This document shows positions 39,673 to 48,143 of a stretch of DNA of 64,000 nt, piece after piece. How positions within the stretch are numbered: the first letter of the stretch is position 1; each line of letters starts with the position of its first letter. The notes below the pieces were generated by a model. The model worked only from the letters and a program-made list of their open reading frames with translations, was not told where the DNA came from and did no database searches. The position numbers and the translations under genes are program-made. Source of the stretch: Bacteroidia bacterium (GTDB taxonomy: Bacteria; Bacteroidota; Bacteroidia; Chitinophagales; Chitinophagaceae); contig JAUICZ010000001.1 of the NCBI GenBank assembly GCA_030429205.1, positions 186,001 to 250,000 of the forward strand, given 5' to 3'.

Positions 39673-41823
39673 TTATTTAGTGTAGACCAACGTTCTGCTA
39701 GCTAATGTCTGACCATCATTAACTATTGTACACAATAGCTCTCCCGGAGTAGTTGTTGAAGGCAATTCAAAGCTCATGCTTTTCTTGCTTACATCAATAT
39801 CCATTGTAGATACTGTTCTACCCGTAACGTCTGTAATCATTAATACAGCACTGTTTGTACCTTGAGGCAAATCGTACTCTAATGTTACTTTACCATCTGT
39901 AGGGTTAGGAAATAGTTTTATAGAACCTGTTTTAGATTGTATATCGCCATTGTTGTGATTCAAAATTGTTTGCAGTTGTTCTTGCAGTTGCTCTACTTTT
40001 TGCTCTAGCTCAGCGATGCGGCTATCCGATCCACCATCGTCTCCTCCGCCGCCACCAGGGATATCGGCTGTTTTATAAACATACCCGGCGTCGTCAATTA
40101 CCAAGTAATGACCTTCTCCTTCCATTAACTCTTCAAAACGCACATTTGAGTGGCCTTGCATATGCTCTTCGTTCAAATCACAGAATACGTGTAGTTTAGC
40201 ATCCGGCAAGTTACCTGTTTGGAATAGATTGATACCGAAATCACCTTCTGTATCGAAGATTCCTCTCTCCTGGTTTACTGTTCTGAATCTAAGTTCTGCA
40301 TTGTTGATGCTACCAATGAAGTTGTTTGCACCTATATTACTGTTACCTAATAGTGTCCAGTAACAATCTTCATTACAAGGATCTCCAGAAGGTGGAACGA
40401 TAGGATCACCACAAATAATATCAAAGTTCATATCCCACTCACTAAACGCCCACATCATAGGGGCATCAATTGTTATTGTGGCTGAATTTACCATAACACT
40501 AGAAGCAGTTATCGTCGGGGTTTGAATGGTGTATTGCAAATCATCAATCTCACATTCTTCACGTGTGTCCGTAAGGTTGTGGTTGCTGGTAACAAAATAA
40601 ATATCACGGTTACCAAAACTTACAGAAGCACCGTTAATGCTACCAACCATCTTCAAAACGCCACTGTTGTCTATAACATCAAGAATTGCCTGGTCTCCTG
40701 TATTGTTAAATTGCTTGGTCAGATTGGCTGTTCCTGTAGATAAAGTCAAATCACCAACAACAGCATTCACTGTACCTAAGAATCCGTGAGCAAACGGGTC
40801 GAATGCAACACCGGTTGACGGGTTTTGGGTAAAGAATACTCTATCGCTTGACAATGGCACCATTCTTACAGAGTTCGCATATTGGCTACCAGTATTGATC
40901 ACAGTAGCCGTAGAACCAATAACATTACCTGTTGAAGCATCAACTTTTATGATCGCTTGTTTATTGTCGTTTAATGCACAACAAGGAGTAGAGATAACAC
41001 CATTGATGATTAACGTACCGCTTTCCAGATAAATATCACTACCATAGTTATTAGTTTCCGAGCTGATCGTAAAATCATACCTGTTATCGTAATGCATTGT
41101 ACCTGAGCCTGAACCCGGTGTGTAGTGAGCAACCCTGAAATCGTGAGAGTTACTTGCTTCTTTTACGAAACCACTAATGTAAATATCAGTTCCATCGGTA
41201 ACTACACCTGTATACTCATCACTGGCACTTGCAACGTCATACAATTCATGGTATAACAAACTACAGCTTGCATCGTATACACATATTAAGCCACCAGATG
41301 CTCCTCCTGTAAAGTTTCTGGTACCTACTACTGCAAGGTTACCGTTGTTTAGTTCTGTAACTCCCCAAAAAATTTCCCCTGCAATATTTGAGGCGTTGCC
41401 CAATTCTCTGAAAGTACTTCCTGATTGCGTAGTTCCGTTATTGTCCAAACGATGAATATACGCTGTATTACCATTATTGGCAGGCGTACTGTTTGCTCTT
41501 GAGTTTGCCACAAAAACAATATCCTCACTCCCCTGAGTGATGATCATGTCTTGTATAAACTCTTCATCAGACCCGCCAAAAGTTCTTACCCATTGCAGGT
41601 TATTACTCGGGTCCAATCTCAAGATAAACACATCTGAATTGGTGATAGTACCACCAACATTATCGTACATAATACCACCGATAATTGTTGACCCATCACT
41701 TAACTGTCTGACGTGTGTGGCTGTTTCATTCCGATCGGTTCCGATCACTCTGGTGTTCATTTGTGCGTATGAGAATCCCACGCACAAGAGGGAAGCCGTA
41801 AGGCTTAGGATTAATTTTTTCAT
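39673..41823 (-). CDS. Type IX-secreted composite protein (716 aa)
   Basis: Signal peptide MKKLILSLTASLLCVGFSYAQ, then a propeller-like region related to the 621-aa neighbour (about residues 25-430; DGSTIIGGI, ELNNGNLAVVGT, GTDIYISGF). A second part (about 490-600) has the GNSNIGANNFIGSINNAELR and GDFGINLFQTGNLPDAKLHV pattern found in trimeric tail-fibre/adhesin proteins that end in an endosialidase-type chaperone. A Gly/Asp spacer and a coiled coil (RIAELEQKVEQLQEQLQ) lead to a type A sorting domain (IKLFPNPTDGKVTLEYDL, VLMITDVTGRTVSTMDI, ASRTLVYTK). It is probably surface-exposed. Array C is upstream and a terminator downstream. Confidence 0.86.
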   Translation of the reverse strand: MKKLILSLTASLLCVGFSYAQMNTRVIGTDRNETATHVRQLSDGSTIIGGIMYDNVGGTITNSDVFILRLDPSNNLQWVRTFGGSDEEFIQDMIITQGSEDIVFVANSRANSTPANNGNTAYIHRLDNNGTTQSGSTFRELGNASNIAGEIFWGVTELNNGNLAVVGTRNFTGGASGGLICVYDASCSLLYHELYDVASASDEYTGVVTDGTDIYISGFVKEASNSHDFRVAHYTPGSGSGTMHYDNRYDFTISSETNNYGSDIYLESGTLIINGVISTPCCALNDNKQAIIKVDASTGNVIGSTATVINTGSQYANSVRMVPLSSDRVFFTQNPSTGVAFDPFAHGFLGTVNAVVGDLTLSTGTANLTKQFNNTGDQAILDVIDNSGVLKMVGSINGASVSFGNRDIYFVTSNHNLTDTREECEIDDLQYTIQTPTITASSVMVNSATITIDAPMMWAFSEWDMNFDIICGDPIVPPSGDPCNEDCYWTLLGNSNIGANNFIGSINNAELRFRTVNQERGIFDTEGDFGINLFQTGNLPDAKLHVFCDLNEEHMQGHSNVRFEELMEGEGHYLVIDDAGYVYKTADIPGGGGGDDGGSDSRIAELEQKVEQLQEQLQTILNHNNGDIQSKTGSIKLFPNPTDGKVTLEYDLPQGTNSAVLMITDVTGRTVSTMDIDVSKKSMSFELPSTTTPGELLCTIVNDGQTLASRTLVYTK

Positions 41824-41853
41824 TGATTTTAGATTTTAGGTTAAAAGTTGTAG

Positions 41854-41861
41854 TAAAGCTA
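41854..41861 (-). promoter_or_regulatory. -7-like box of the 716-aa cargo gene
   Basis: Minus-strand TAGCTTTA, one mismatch from TAnnTTTG, 30 nt before the ATG. The first strong unit of array C begins 27 bp upstream, nearly the same geometry as at array B. Confidence 0.45.
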
Positions 41862-41866
41862 CACGC

Positions 41867-41942
41867 CATGCATTGACAGCAATATCTCATTCAACGAATA
41901 GCCAACTTCATTCGATAAACAGTATCTTTCATTCGACGAACG
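41867..41942. repeat. 21-bp-phased 13-mer array C
   Basis: Four units start at exact 21-bp steps: CATGCATTGACAG (41867, degenerate, in the -33 region), CATTCAACGAATA (41888), CATTCGATAAACA (41909) and CATTCGACGAACG (41930). It is placed between the divergent 716-aa cargo gene (start 41823) and comEC (start 41953), so it may influence both. Confidence 0.78.
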
Positions 41943-41952
41943 GACATTTCTT

Positions 41953-44028
41953 GTGAACCAATGGCCATTAAACAAATCTTACTTTTGGGAACGTGCACCC
42001 TTTTTCAGGTTGCTCATGCCTTTGATTATTGGCATTATTAGCTACCCCGAACAGTTTTACAACACTACACTTCTCCGGGTCACTCTAATTGCAGTTTTGG
42101 GCTTCCTTTCTGTTCTTATTGTTTCTTTAATTAATTCCCTAAAAACAAATTCGGCAATTAGTTTTTTAAGCATTAATGGATTTTTCTTTTTCGCTGCCTG
42201 GCTCTTGTGCTTTTTTGCCGAGGTAAGGAATGACAAACATTGGTTTGGGCACAGAATAGAACAAGCAGATAGCTTTAATGTGGTTATTAAGCAACCACCA
42301 AAAGAGAAAGACAAAACATGGAAACTAGAAGTATCGGTCACACACAGCATAAACAATCATCAAACAAACCCTGCAACCGGCAATGCATTTATTTATGTAT
42401 ACAAGTACCCTGCAGTATTTGCCTTTAGAGAAGGAGATACTATAACCGTGCCTAACAATTGGCAACTGATTGAAAATAGTGGCAACCCTTTTGAGTTTGA
42501 TTATAAAGCTTATGCTGCAAGAAGCAACATTCACTTTCAACAATTTATATCTGCAAAAGACATCAACATCATTCATTATGCAGAAGCTAAAAACCTGAAT
42601 TGGATACGCAGAATACACCATTGGAGCAAAAGGCAATTAGAGTGGTATATAAAAGATGCTGCTACACTCGGGCTTCTAGACGCAATACTTCTCGGCGATA
42701 AAACTGACTTAAAGCCGGAACTCAAACAAGCTTATGCAGATACCGGGATAGTACACACTATAGCCATTTCAGGTGCACATATTGGCATATTCTTCTTGTT
42801 GGTACTGCTGTTGTTATTTTGGATAAAGCATAAAAAATATACCTGGATAAAATACCTGATAGCCCTACCCTTGATTTGGGGATACGTACTCATTGCAGGC
42901 GCACCGGCATCAGCAGTTCGTTCTGCCACTATGTTCTCTATTATAGCAATTGGCTTTGCAATACAAAAACAACCTAATGGCATCAACCAATTATTAGCTG
43001 CTGCATTTATTATTCTTTGTGCAGACCCGATACTAATATACAATATAGGTTTTCAACTCTCTTTTATCGCTGTTTTATCCATCTTTATTTTTTACAGACC
43101 TATTAACCGCAGCATTTTCTTCAAGCACAAGATTTTAAAGTTATTATGGGGTGCTATGTCTGTGAGCTTAGCTGCAGAAATACTGGTCGCGCCAATCGTT
43201 GTCTACTATTTTCATTTATTCCCCATCCAGTTTTTAATAGCGAATTTAGTAGCCTATCTATTTATGGGTGTAATACTCATAGGTGGCATGTTACTAATTG
43301 GCCTTTCTTTTGTACCAGTCATTGCAGAACCAATTGCATCAATACTCACATTCATCACCACAGGTTTCAACCGAATAATATACCTACTAAAATCGCTTAA
43401 CCTTGATGTCTTGAGAACACTCACACTGAACTTGGCAGAACTATGTCTTACATATATTATCATAACAGCAGGGGCTGTTTTTATCTTTCGTAAAAAGAAG
43501 TCTGCATTACATATCGCTACTTCAGTGTTTGTGGTTTTTATTGCATGGAACATCTACGAATGGAGACAAACACAGTCGCAACAAATACTGGTAATGTATA
43601 ACATAAGAAACGATAGTTATACAGAATTGATAAACGGGAACAACGCTCTGATTGCATATAGTAAAAGATCACCTTCTGCATCTACTCAACAATATGTATT
43701 ACAGCCTGCACACATTAATTGGCATATACAGTCGGTAGACACAACATTACCGCAAGAGAGCAAACTTATAACGGTAGGGAATAAGAATGTGTATCTGCAT
43801 GTTCAAAAATATCTACCCCCAACAGATGTGGACTACCTCTTGCTTACTGAGCATAATAGCAATACATCACTAACAGAACTGATGCACCTATACACACCGG
43901 ATACCGTTGTTATTGGGAATAGCTTTTCAAAGTCAGCCAAGGCTTTATTATATGAGCAATGTGCTGCGTTTAACTTGCCTGTTCACGATGTCTCACAGAA
44001 CGGGGCTTTTATCTTACAGAGTAATTAG
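41953..44028 (+). CDS. comEC: ComEC/Rec2-type DNA-uptake channel
   Basis: A 691-aa membrane protein beginning at GTG. After three hydrophobic segments comes the soluble ComEC N-terminal (DUF4131) region (about residues 95-210, FREGDTITVPNNW, NPFEFDYKAYAARSNIHFQ), then the competence domain: LGLLDAILLGDKTDLKPEL, AYADTGIVHTIAISGAHIGI, PASAVRSATMFS, and GFQLSFIAVLSIF, with about eight further helices. The C-terminal 130 residues are soluble but lack the metallo-beta-lactamase HxHxDH motif of longer ComEC proteins; this short form is common in Bacteroidota. It moves single-stranded DNA across the inner membrane in transformation. Only ten bases separate it from array C. Confidence 0.9.
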   Translation: MNQWPLNKSYFWERAPFFRLLMPLIIGIISYPEQFYNTTLLRVTLIAVLGFLSVLIVSLINSLKTNSAISFLSINGFFFFAAWLLCFFAEVRNDKHWFGHRIEQADSFNVVIKQPPKEKDKTWKLEVSVTHSINNHQTNPATGNAFIYVYKYPAVFAFREGDTITVPNNWQLIENSGNPFEFDYKAYAARSNIHFQQFISAKDINIIHYAEAKNLNWIRRIHHWSKRQLEWYIKDAATLGLLDAILLGDKTDLKPELKQAYADTGIVHTIAISGAHIGIFFLLVLLLLFWIKHKKYTWIKYLIALPLIWGYVLIAGAPASAVRSATMFSIIAIGFAIQKQPNGINQLLAAAFIILCADPILIYNIGFQLSFIAVLSIFIFYRPINRSIFFKHKILKLLWGAMSVSLAAEILVAPIVVYYFHLFPIQFLIANLVAYLFMGVILIGGMLLIGLSFVPVIAEPIASILTFITTGFNRIIYLLKSLNLDVLRTLTLNLAELCLTYIIITAGAVFIFRKKKSALHIATSVFVVFIAWNIYEWRQTQSQQILVMYNIRNDSYTELINGNNALIAYSKRSPSASTQQYVLQPAHINWHIQSVDTTLPQESKLITVGNKNVYLHVQKYLPPTDVDYLLLTEHNSNTSLTELMHLYTPDTVVIGNSFSKSAKALLYEQCAAFNLPVHDVSQNGAFILQSN

Positions 44029-44089
44029 GCTTTATTGCAGTAAGCTTAGTATCTTCGCGGCTCATTCTACAATTGAAATAGCAAGTATT

Positions 44090-45604
44090 ATGGAGCGCAA
44101 AATGACATCTGCCTTAATTTCTGTTTTCTATAAAGATGGTTTAGAGCCAATTGTGAAGAAATTACACGAATTAGGTGTAACCATTTACTCAACAGGAGGC
44201 ACCCAAACTTTCATTGAAAATTCAGGTATTCCATGTACTTCTGTAGAAAGCGTAACCAGCTATCCTTCTATTTTAGGTGGCCGTGTTAAAACATTACACC
44301 CAAAAGTTTTTGGCGGCATTCTGGCTCGTCGCGATTTTGAGGATGATCAAAAACATGTATCAGAATACGAAATCCCTCTATTCGATCTTGTGATTGTAGA
44401 CTTGTACCCTTTTGAAGAAACAGTTGCTAATACAGATGATGAAAAAGCCATCATTGAGAAAATAGATATAGGCGGCGTATCACTTATAAGGGCTGCTGCT
44501 AAAAATCACAATGATGTTTGTACCATCTCTTCTCGCAACCAATACGATAATTTATTAGAACTGCTTAACGAAAAAGGTGGCAATACATCTTATGAAGACC
44601 GCAGAAGATATGCTGCGGAAGCATTTGCAGAATGTGCTCATTATGACGTAGCAATTGCTGATTACTTTGCGCAAACTACTCCTGCAAAATCTTTCCAACT
44701 TTCTGTAGGTAATAAAAAAGAGCTGAGGTATGGTGAAAATCCACACCAAAACGCTGCTTTCTTTGGCGATATTGATGCTATATTCAATAAGCTGAATGGT
44801 AAAGAGTTGTCTTATAACAATCTTGTAGATGTTGATGCTGCATGTCAGGTAATTGCTGAGTTCAACGACCCAACCTTTGTGGTGATCAAACATACCAATG
44901 TTTGCGGGCTAGCTACACGCGATAATGTAGCTGATGCATGGGATGCTGCATTAGCAGGTGACCCTGAAAGTGCATTTGGCGGTGTACTCACTACCAACCA
45001 AACCATCAACATGGCAGTGGCTGAAAAGATCAGTGAGTTATTCTTTGAAATTTTGATAGCTCCGGATTTTGAGGATGATGCATTAGAACTACTGAAGAAA
45101 AAGAAAAACAGAATTCTGCTGCAACAAAAAGAAAGCTTTTACCCTAAACGTGAGTTCAAGCGTATCCTAAACGGTGTGTTGACACAAGATGCAGACACAA
45201 CAGACCATGCTGAGTGGACTGAAGCCGGTGACAGAAAATGCACAGAACAAGAAACAGAAGATCTGATATTTGCTAACAAGGTTTGTAAGCACTTAAAATC
45301 TAATGCTATTGCTTTAGTGAAAAACAAGCAGCTTATTGGTAAGGGTTGCGGGCAAACCAGCCGTATAGATGCTTTGCGCCAATCGCTGGAAAAATCAAAG
45401 CAATTTGGTTTCGAGTTGAATGGTGCGGTAATGGCCTCTGACGCCTTCTTCCCGTTCGACGATTGTGCCCGTATGGCACACGAAGCGGGTGTTACTGCTA
45501 TTGTACAACCGGGAGGTTCTGTTAGAGATGGAGATACCATAGCATATTGTAAAGAAAACAATATTGCATTGGTAATGACCAAAACAAGACATTTCAAACA
45601 CTAA
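44090..45604 (+). CDS. purH: Bifunctional AICAR transformylase/IMP cyclohydrolase
   Basis: Catalyses the last two steps of IMP synthesis. The 504-aa protein has the cyclohydrolase domain first (TSALISVFYKDGLEPIVKKL, IYSTGGTQTFIE, ILGGRVKTLHPKVFGGIL, IDIGGVSLIRAAAKN) and the transformylase domain second (LRYGENPHQNAAFF, LSYNNLVDVDAACQ, VVIKHTNVCGLA with the catalytic Lys-His, and VQPGGSVRDGD). The motif reads KHTNVCG rather than the usual KHxNPCG. ATG 44090 is used; the frame is open to 43907 but those 61 codons overlap comEC and are not PurH-like. A variant -7 box (TATCTTCG, 44050-44057) lies upstream. Confidence 0.96.
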   Translation: MERKMTSALISVFYKDGLEPIVKKLHELGVTIYSTGGTQTFIENSGIPCTSVESVTSYPSILGGRVKTLHPKVFGGILARRDFEDDQKHVSEYEIPLFDLVIVDLYPFEETVANTDDEKAIIEKIDIGGVSLIRAAAKNHNDVCTISSRNQYDNLLELLNEKGGNTSYEDRRRYAAEAFAECAHYDVAIADYFAQTTPAKSFQLSVGNKKELRYGENPHQNAAFFGDIDAIFNKLNGKELSYNNLVDVDAACQVIAEFNDPTFVVIKHTNVCGLATRDNVADAWDAALAGDPESAFGGVLTTNQTINMAVAEKISELFFEILIAPDFEDDALELLKKKKNRILLQQKESFYPKREFKRILNGVLTQDADTTDHAEWTEAGDRKCTEQETEDLIFANKVCKHLKSNAIALVKNKQLIGKGCGQTSRIDALRQSLEKSKQFGFELNGAVMASDAFFPFDDCARMAHEAGVTAIVQPGGSVRDGDTIAYCKENNIALVMTKTRHFKH

Positions 45605-45624
45605 ATTTCTTACTTTAGTCGTCT

Positions 45625-46203
45625 ATGGTTTCTATCCTCATAGATGACGAGATACTGTTACGTTCTCTGGAAGCAGATGACGCTGACGACCTATTTAAAG
45701 CAATAGATCATTCGCGCGACCATTTACGCGTATGGTTCCCATGGGTAGATGCAACAACAAAGCAAGAACATTCACACCAGTTCATTCAGCAAATGCTTAC
45801 CCGCCAAAAAAGCCAGGAAGGTGTGGCTTTGGGTATTTTTCATAAAATGAAATTAATTGGCGGTATGGGTATGCACCACTGGGATCACGATCTGAAAAAA
45901 GCACAAATCGGTTATTGGATCAGCCAGGACTATGAGGGTAAAGGCATTGTATACGAGTGCCTGCTTCATTTTATAGATTTCTTATTTGTAAAAGTTGGGC
46001 TGAACAAAGTAGAAATACAATTTATGCCCGAAAATACCAGAAGTGCAGCACTTGCAAAACGTATCGGATTCCAAATAGAAGGCGTAATTCGCCATAACTA
46101 TATACACAACGGCAGCTTTAAAGACCTTGTTATAACTGGCTTACTCAAATCTGAATGGAAGGCTCTGCCCGAAAGAAGAGGTAAAGAATTCAAAGCTACT
46201 TAG
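45625..46203 (+). CDS. GNAT acetyltransferase (RimJ/RimL-like)
   Basis: A 192-aa protein of the RimJ/RimL/SpeG type. Seen: LRSLEADDADDLFKAID, VALGIFHKMKLIGGMGMHHW, AQIGYWISQDYEGKGIVYEC (acetyl-CoA loop, usually Q/RxxGxG/A; here YEGKGI), and ENTRSAALAKRIGFQIEGVI. It may acetylate the N-terminus of a ribosomal protein, but similar enzymes act on other targets. It overlaps the convergent lpxD by eight bases and follows purH by 20 nt. Confidence 0.88.
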   Translation: MVSILIDDEILLRSLEADDADDLFKAIDHSRDHLRVWFPWVDATTKQEHSHQFIQQMLTRQKSQEGVALGIFHKMKLIGGMGMHHWDHDLKKAQIGYWISQDYEGKGIVYECLLHFIDFLFVKVGLNKVEIQFMPENTRSAALAKRIGFQIEGVIRHNYIHNGSFKDLVITGLLKSEWKALPERRGKEFKAT

Positions 46204-47140
46204 CAGTCAGCTTTTCCCATATTTCAGGAATACGTTTTATCCAGTTCAGCTCACGCATTTTGGTACGAGCATCTTCTACCGGGCTACCAAAGTATACTTT
46301 ACCACCTTCTATAGATTGGCCAACACCACTTTGTGCATATATGATAGCGCCTTTGCCGATTGTCAAGTCCTTACTTACTCCTACTTGTCCCCACAGTATT
46401 ACTTCATCTTCTATAATGGCCTTTCCTCCAACACCTACCTGCCCGGCGAATAAACAATTTTTGCCTACCTCAACACCATGACCAATATGGATATGATTAT
46501 CCAGTTTCGTTCCTCTGCCTATTATCGTATCTCCACTAACACCTTTATCTATAGTACAGCCGGCACCTATTTCCACATCATCCTCAATAATCACTCTACC
46601 ACAGCTTTCCATTTTGTCATACTGTACTTCACGCTCTTTTCTACGCTTGAAATAAAAGGCATCTGCACCTAATACAGTGCCTGAATGTATAATGACATTA
46701 TCGCCAATAATAGCGTTATCATAAATAGTAACATTAGGATGTATCAGGCAGTTTTTACCAATAATTACATGATTACCCACAAACACCCCGGGTTGCAAAT
46801 GAGTACCTTCACCTATAACAGCAGAATCACTGATCATTTTATTGGCCGGCTCAAACGGACTAAAGTGTTTAACTATTTTCACATATGCTTCGAAAGGATC
46901 TTCACAAACCAGCAGTGTTTTACCTTCAGGACAGTCTACTTCTTTATTAATAATAATGACAGTAGCTGCTGACATTAAACAAGCGTTAAAATACTTCTCA
47001 TTGTCTACAAAAGATATATCTCCTTTTCTAACTTTATGTATCTCGTTAATGCCGTTAGCCGTTTGCTCTTTATTACCTACAAGTTTTGCTTGAGTAAATT
47101 CTGCTAGCCAAATTACGGGAACACCTTTCTCAAATTGCAT
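46196..47140 (-). CDS. lpxD: UDP-3-O-acylglucosamine N-acyltransferase (LpxD-type)
   Basis: Adds the N-linked hydroxyacyl chain to UDP-3-O-acylglucosamine in lipid A synthesis. The 314-aa protein has an N-terminal uridine-binding domain (EIHKVRKGDISFVDNEKYF) and then hexapeptide repeats forming a left-handed beta helix (VIGEGTHLQPGVFVGNHVII, through IEDEVILWGQVGVSKDLTIG), with the catalytic-type His in DNHIHIGHGVEVGKN and the IDKGVSGDTIIG element. The C-terminus is helical (MRELNWIKRIPEIWEKL). Length is a little below E. coli LpxD (341). Bacteroidota often have more than one LpxD-like protein, so the exact substrate is not certain. Confidence 0.85.
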   Translation of the reverse strand: MQFEKGVPVIWLAEFTQAKLVGNKEQTANGINEIHKVRKGDISFVDNEKYFNACLMSAATVIIINKEVDCPEGKTLLVCEDPFEAYVKIVKHFSPFEPANKMISDSAVIGEGTHLQPGVFVGNHVIIGKNCLIHPNVTIYDNAIIGDNVIIHSGTVLGADAFYFKRRKEREVQYDKMESCGRVIIEDDVEIGAGCTIDKGVSGDTIIGRGTKLDNHIHIGHGVEVGKNCLFAGQVGVGGKAIIEDEVILWGQVGVSKDLTIGKGAIIYAQSGVGQSIEGGKVYFGSPVEDARTKMRELNWIKRIPEIWEKLTAK

Positions 47141-47249
47141 ATAAATGAATTTGCGTAAAGGTACAACACAAGACTTGTCGATACATCATTTTTGCTCATA
47201 AAGCACAGATGATTATCGTGTAACCCTATACTATAATAACGAGCGCAAC

Positions 47250-48080
47250 TTGAGAAAAGTAAACATAAATGGTAAGCTACACAGCAGCACATCTGCAGCT
47301 GTGCCATACGACAACAGAGCGTTTCGCTTTGGTTTTGGATTATTTGAAACCATGCTTATTATTGATGGGCAAATCCAGCTAAAAGAATACCACTTCGATA
47401 GGTTGATGAGCAGCTTAAGTACACTGCGCTTTGAGATTCCTGAACTGATGACACAGGAGTGGATAGAAGAAGAAATACTTAGAACCGTCGCAAAAAATAA
47501 ACTACAAAAATTAGCACGGGTACGTTTTCAAATATATGCAGGCAGAGGAGGTTTGTACGACGGACAAAACCAATGGGCAGAATTCGTAATTGAGTGTAAA
47601 CCTGTTGAAGCTCATTTACTTCAGTTAAATGAAAAAGGCATCACCTCCATATATGCAGAGGGATTCAATAAAAGTGTTAACGATATAGCTAACTTTAAGA
47701 GCTGTAATGCAATGGTATATATGCTTTCAGCACGCTTAGCAACCAGAAATAAAGTAGACGATGCTATTATTCTAAACTGTAACGACAATGCTATTGAAAC
47801 TACACTGGCCAACTTATTTTGTATTAAAGACGATGTTATTTACACACCGCCCCTTAGCGAAGGTTGTATTGCCGGAGTAATGAGGAAGTACTTAATAGAG
47901 CATTTACCACAAAAAGGGTTTACTGTTGAGGAAAAACCTTTTACAAGAGACTTTCTTGCATCTGCAGACTCTGTGTTTATGACAAATGCCATACGTAGGT
48001 TGAAATGGATTGAACGTATTGGAGACAAAACTTACAGTATTGGCAAAATACTGGATATTTACGAGCAAATCAGTTATTAA
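47250..48080 (+). CDS. Class IV aminotransferase (PabC/IlvE-like)
   Basis: A 276-aa PLP enzyme of fold type IV. FRFGFGLFETMLIIDGQI near residue 26 and NFKSCNAMVYMLSARLA (with the PLP Lys) near 148 are typical, followed by DDAIILNCNDNAIETTLANLF, and LSEGCIAGVMRKYLIEH. It could be aminodeoxychorismate lyase (folate synthesis) or a branched-chain or D-amino-acid transaminase; sequence alone does not decide, though the length and ETTLANLF favour PabC. The start is TTG at 47250, since no ATG or GTG fits before the conserved FRFGFGLFE block. Confidence 0.85.
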   Translation: MRKVNINGKLHSSTSAAVPYDNRAFRFGFGLFETMLIIDGQIQLKEYHFDRLMSSLSTLRFEIPELMTQEWIEEEILRTVAKNKLQKLARVRFQIYAGRGGLYDGQNQWAEFVIECKPVEAHLLQLNEKGITSIYAEGFNKSVNDIANFKSCNAMVYMLSARLATRNKVDDAIILNCNDNAIETTLANLFCIKDDVIYTPPLSEGCIAGVMRKYLIEHLPQKGFTVEEKPFTRDFLASADSVFMTNAIRRLKWIERIGDKTYSIGKILDIYEQISY

Positions 48081-48128
48081 CACCATATCTCCCCGGGCGA
48101 AACATAGCTTTTTTCACAACATTAGCTG

Positions 48129-48136
48129 TAAATTTG
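48129..48136 (+). promoter_or_regulatory. -7 box candidate close to the gltX start
   Basis: TAAATTTG fits TAnnTTTG and ends seven bases before the ATG at 48144. No exact TTG lies at the -33 distance. Confidence 0.4.
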
Positions 48137-48143
48137 CAGCCTT

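Noticed and set aside
39548-41942. CRISPR interpretation of the 21-bp repeats
   Set aside because: Units are 13-bp, degenerate and near-palindromic with eight-base spacers; no cas gene is present. Operator arrays fit better.
43907-44089. Longer purH start overlapping comEC
   Set aside because: The 61 extra residues are out-of-frame comEC sequence and are not PurH-like; ATG 44090 matches the family.
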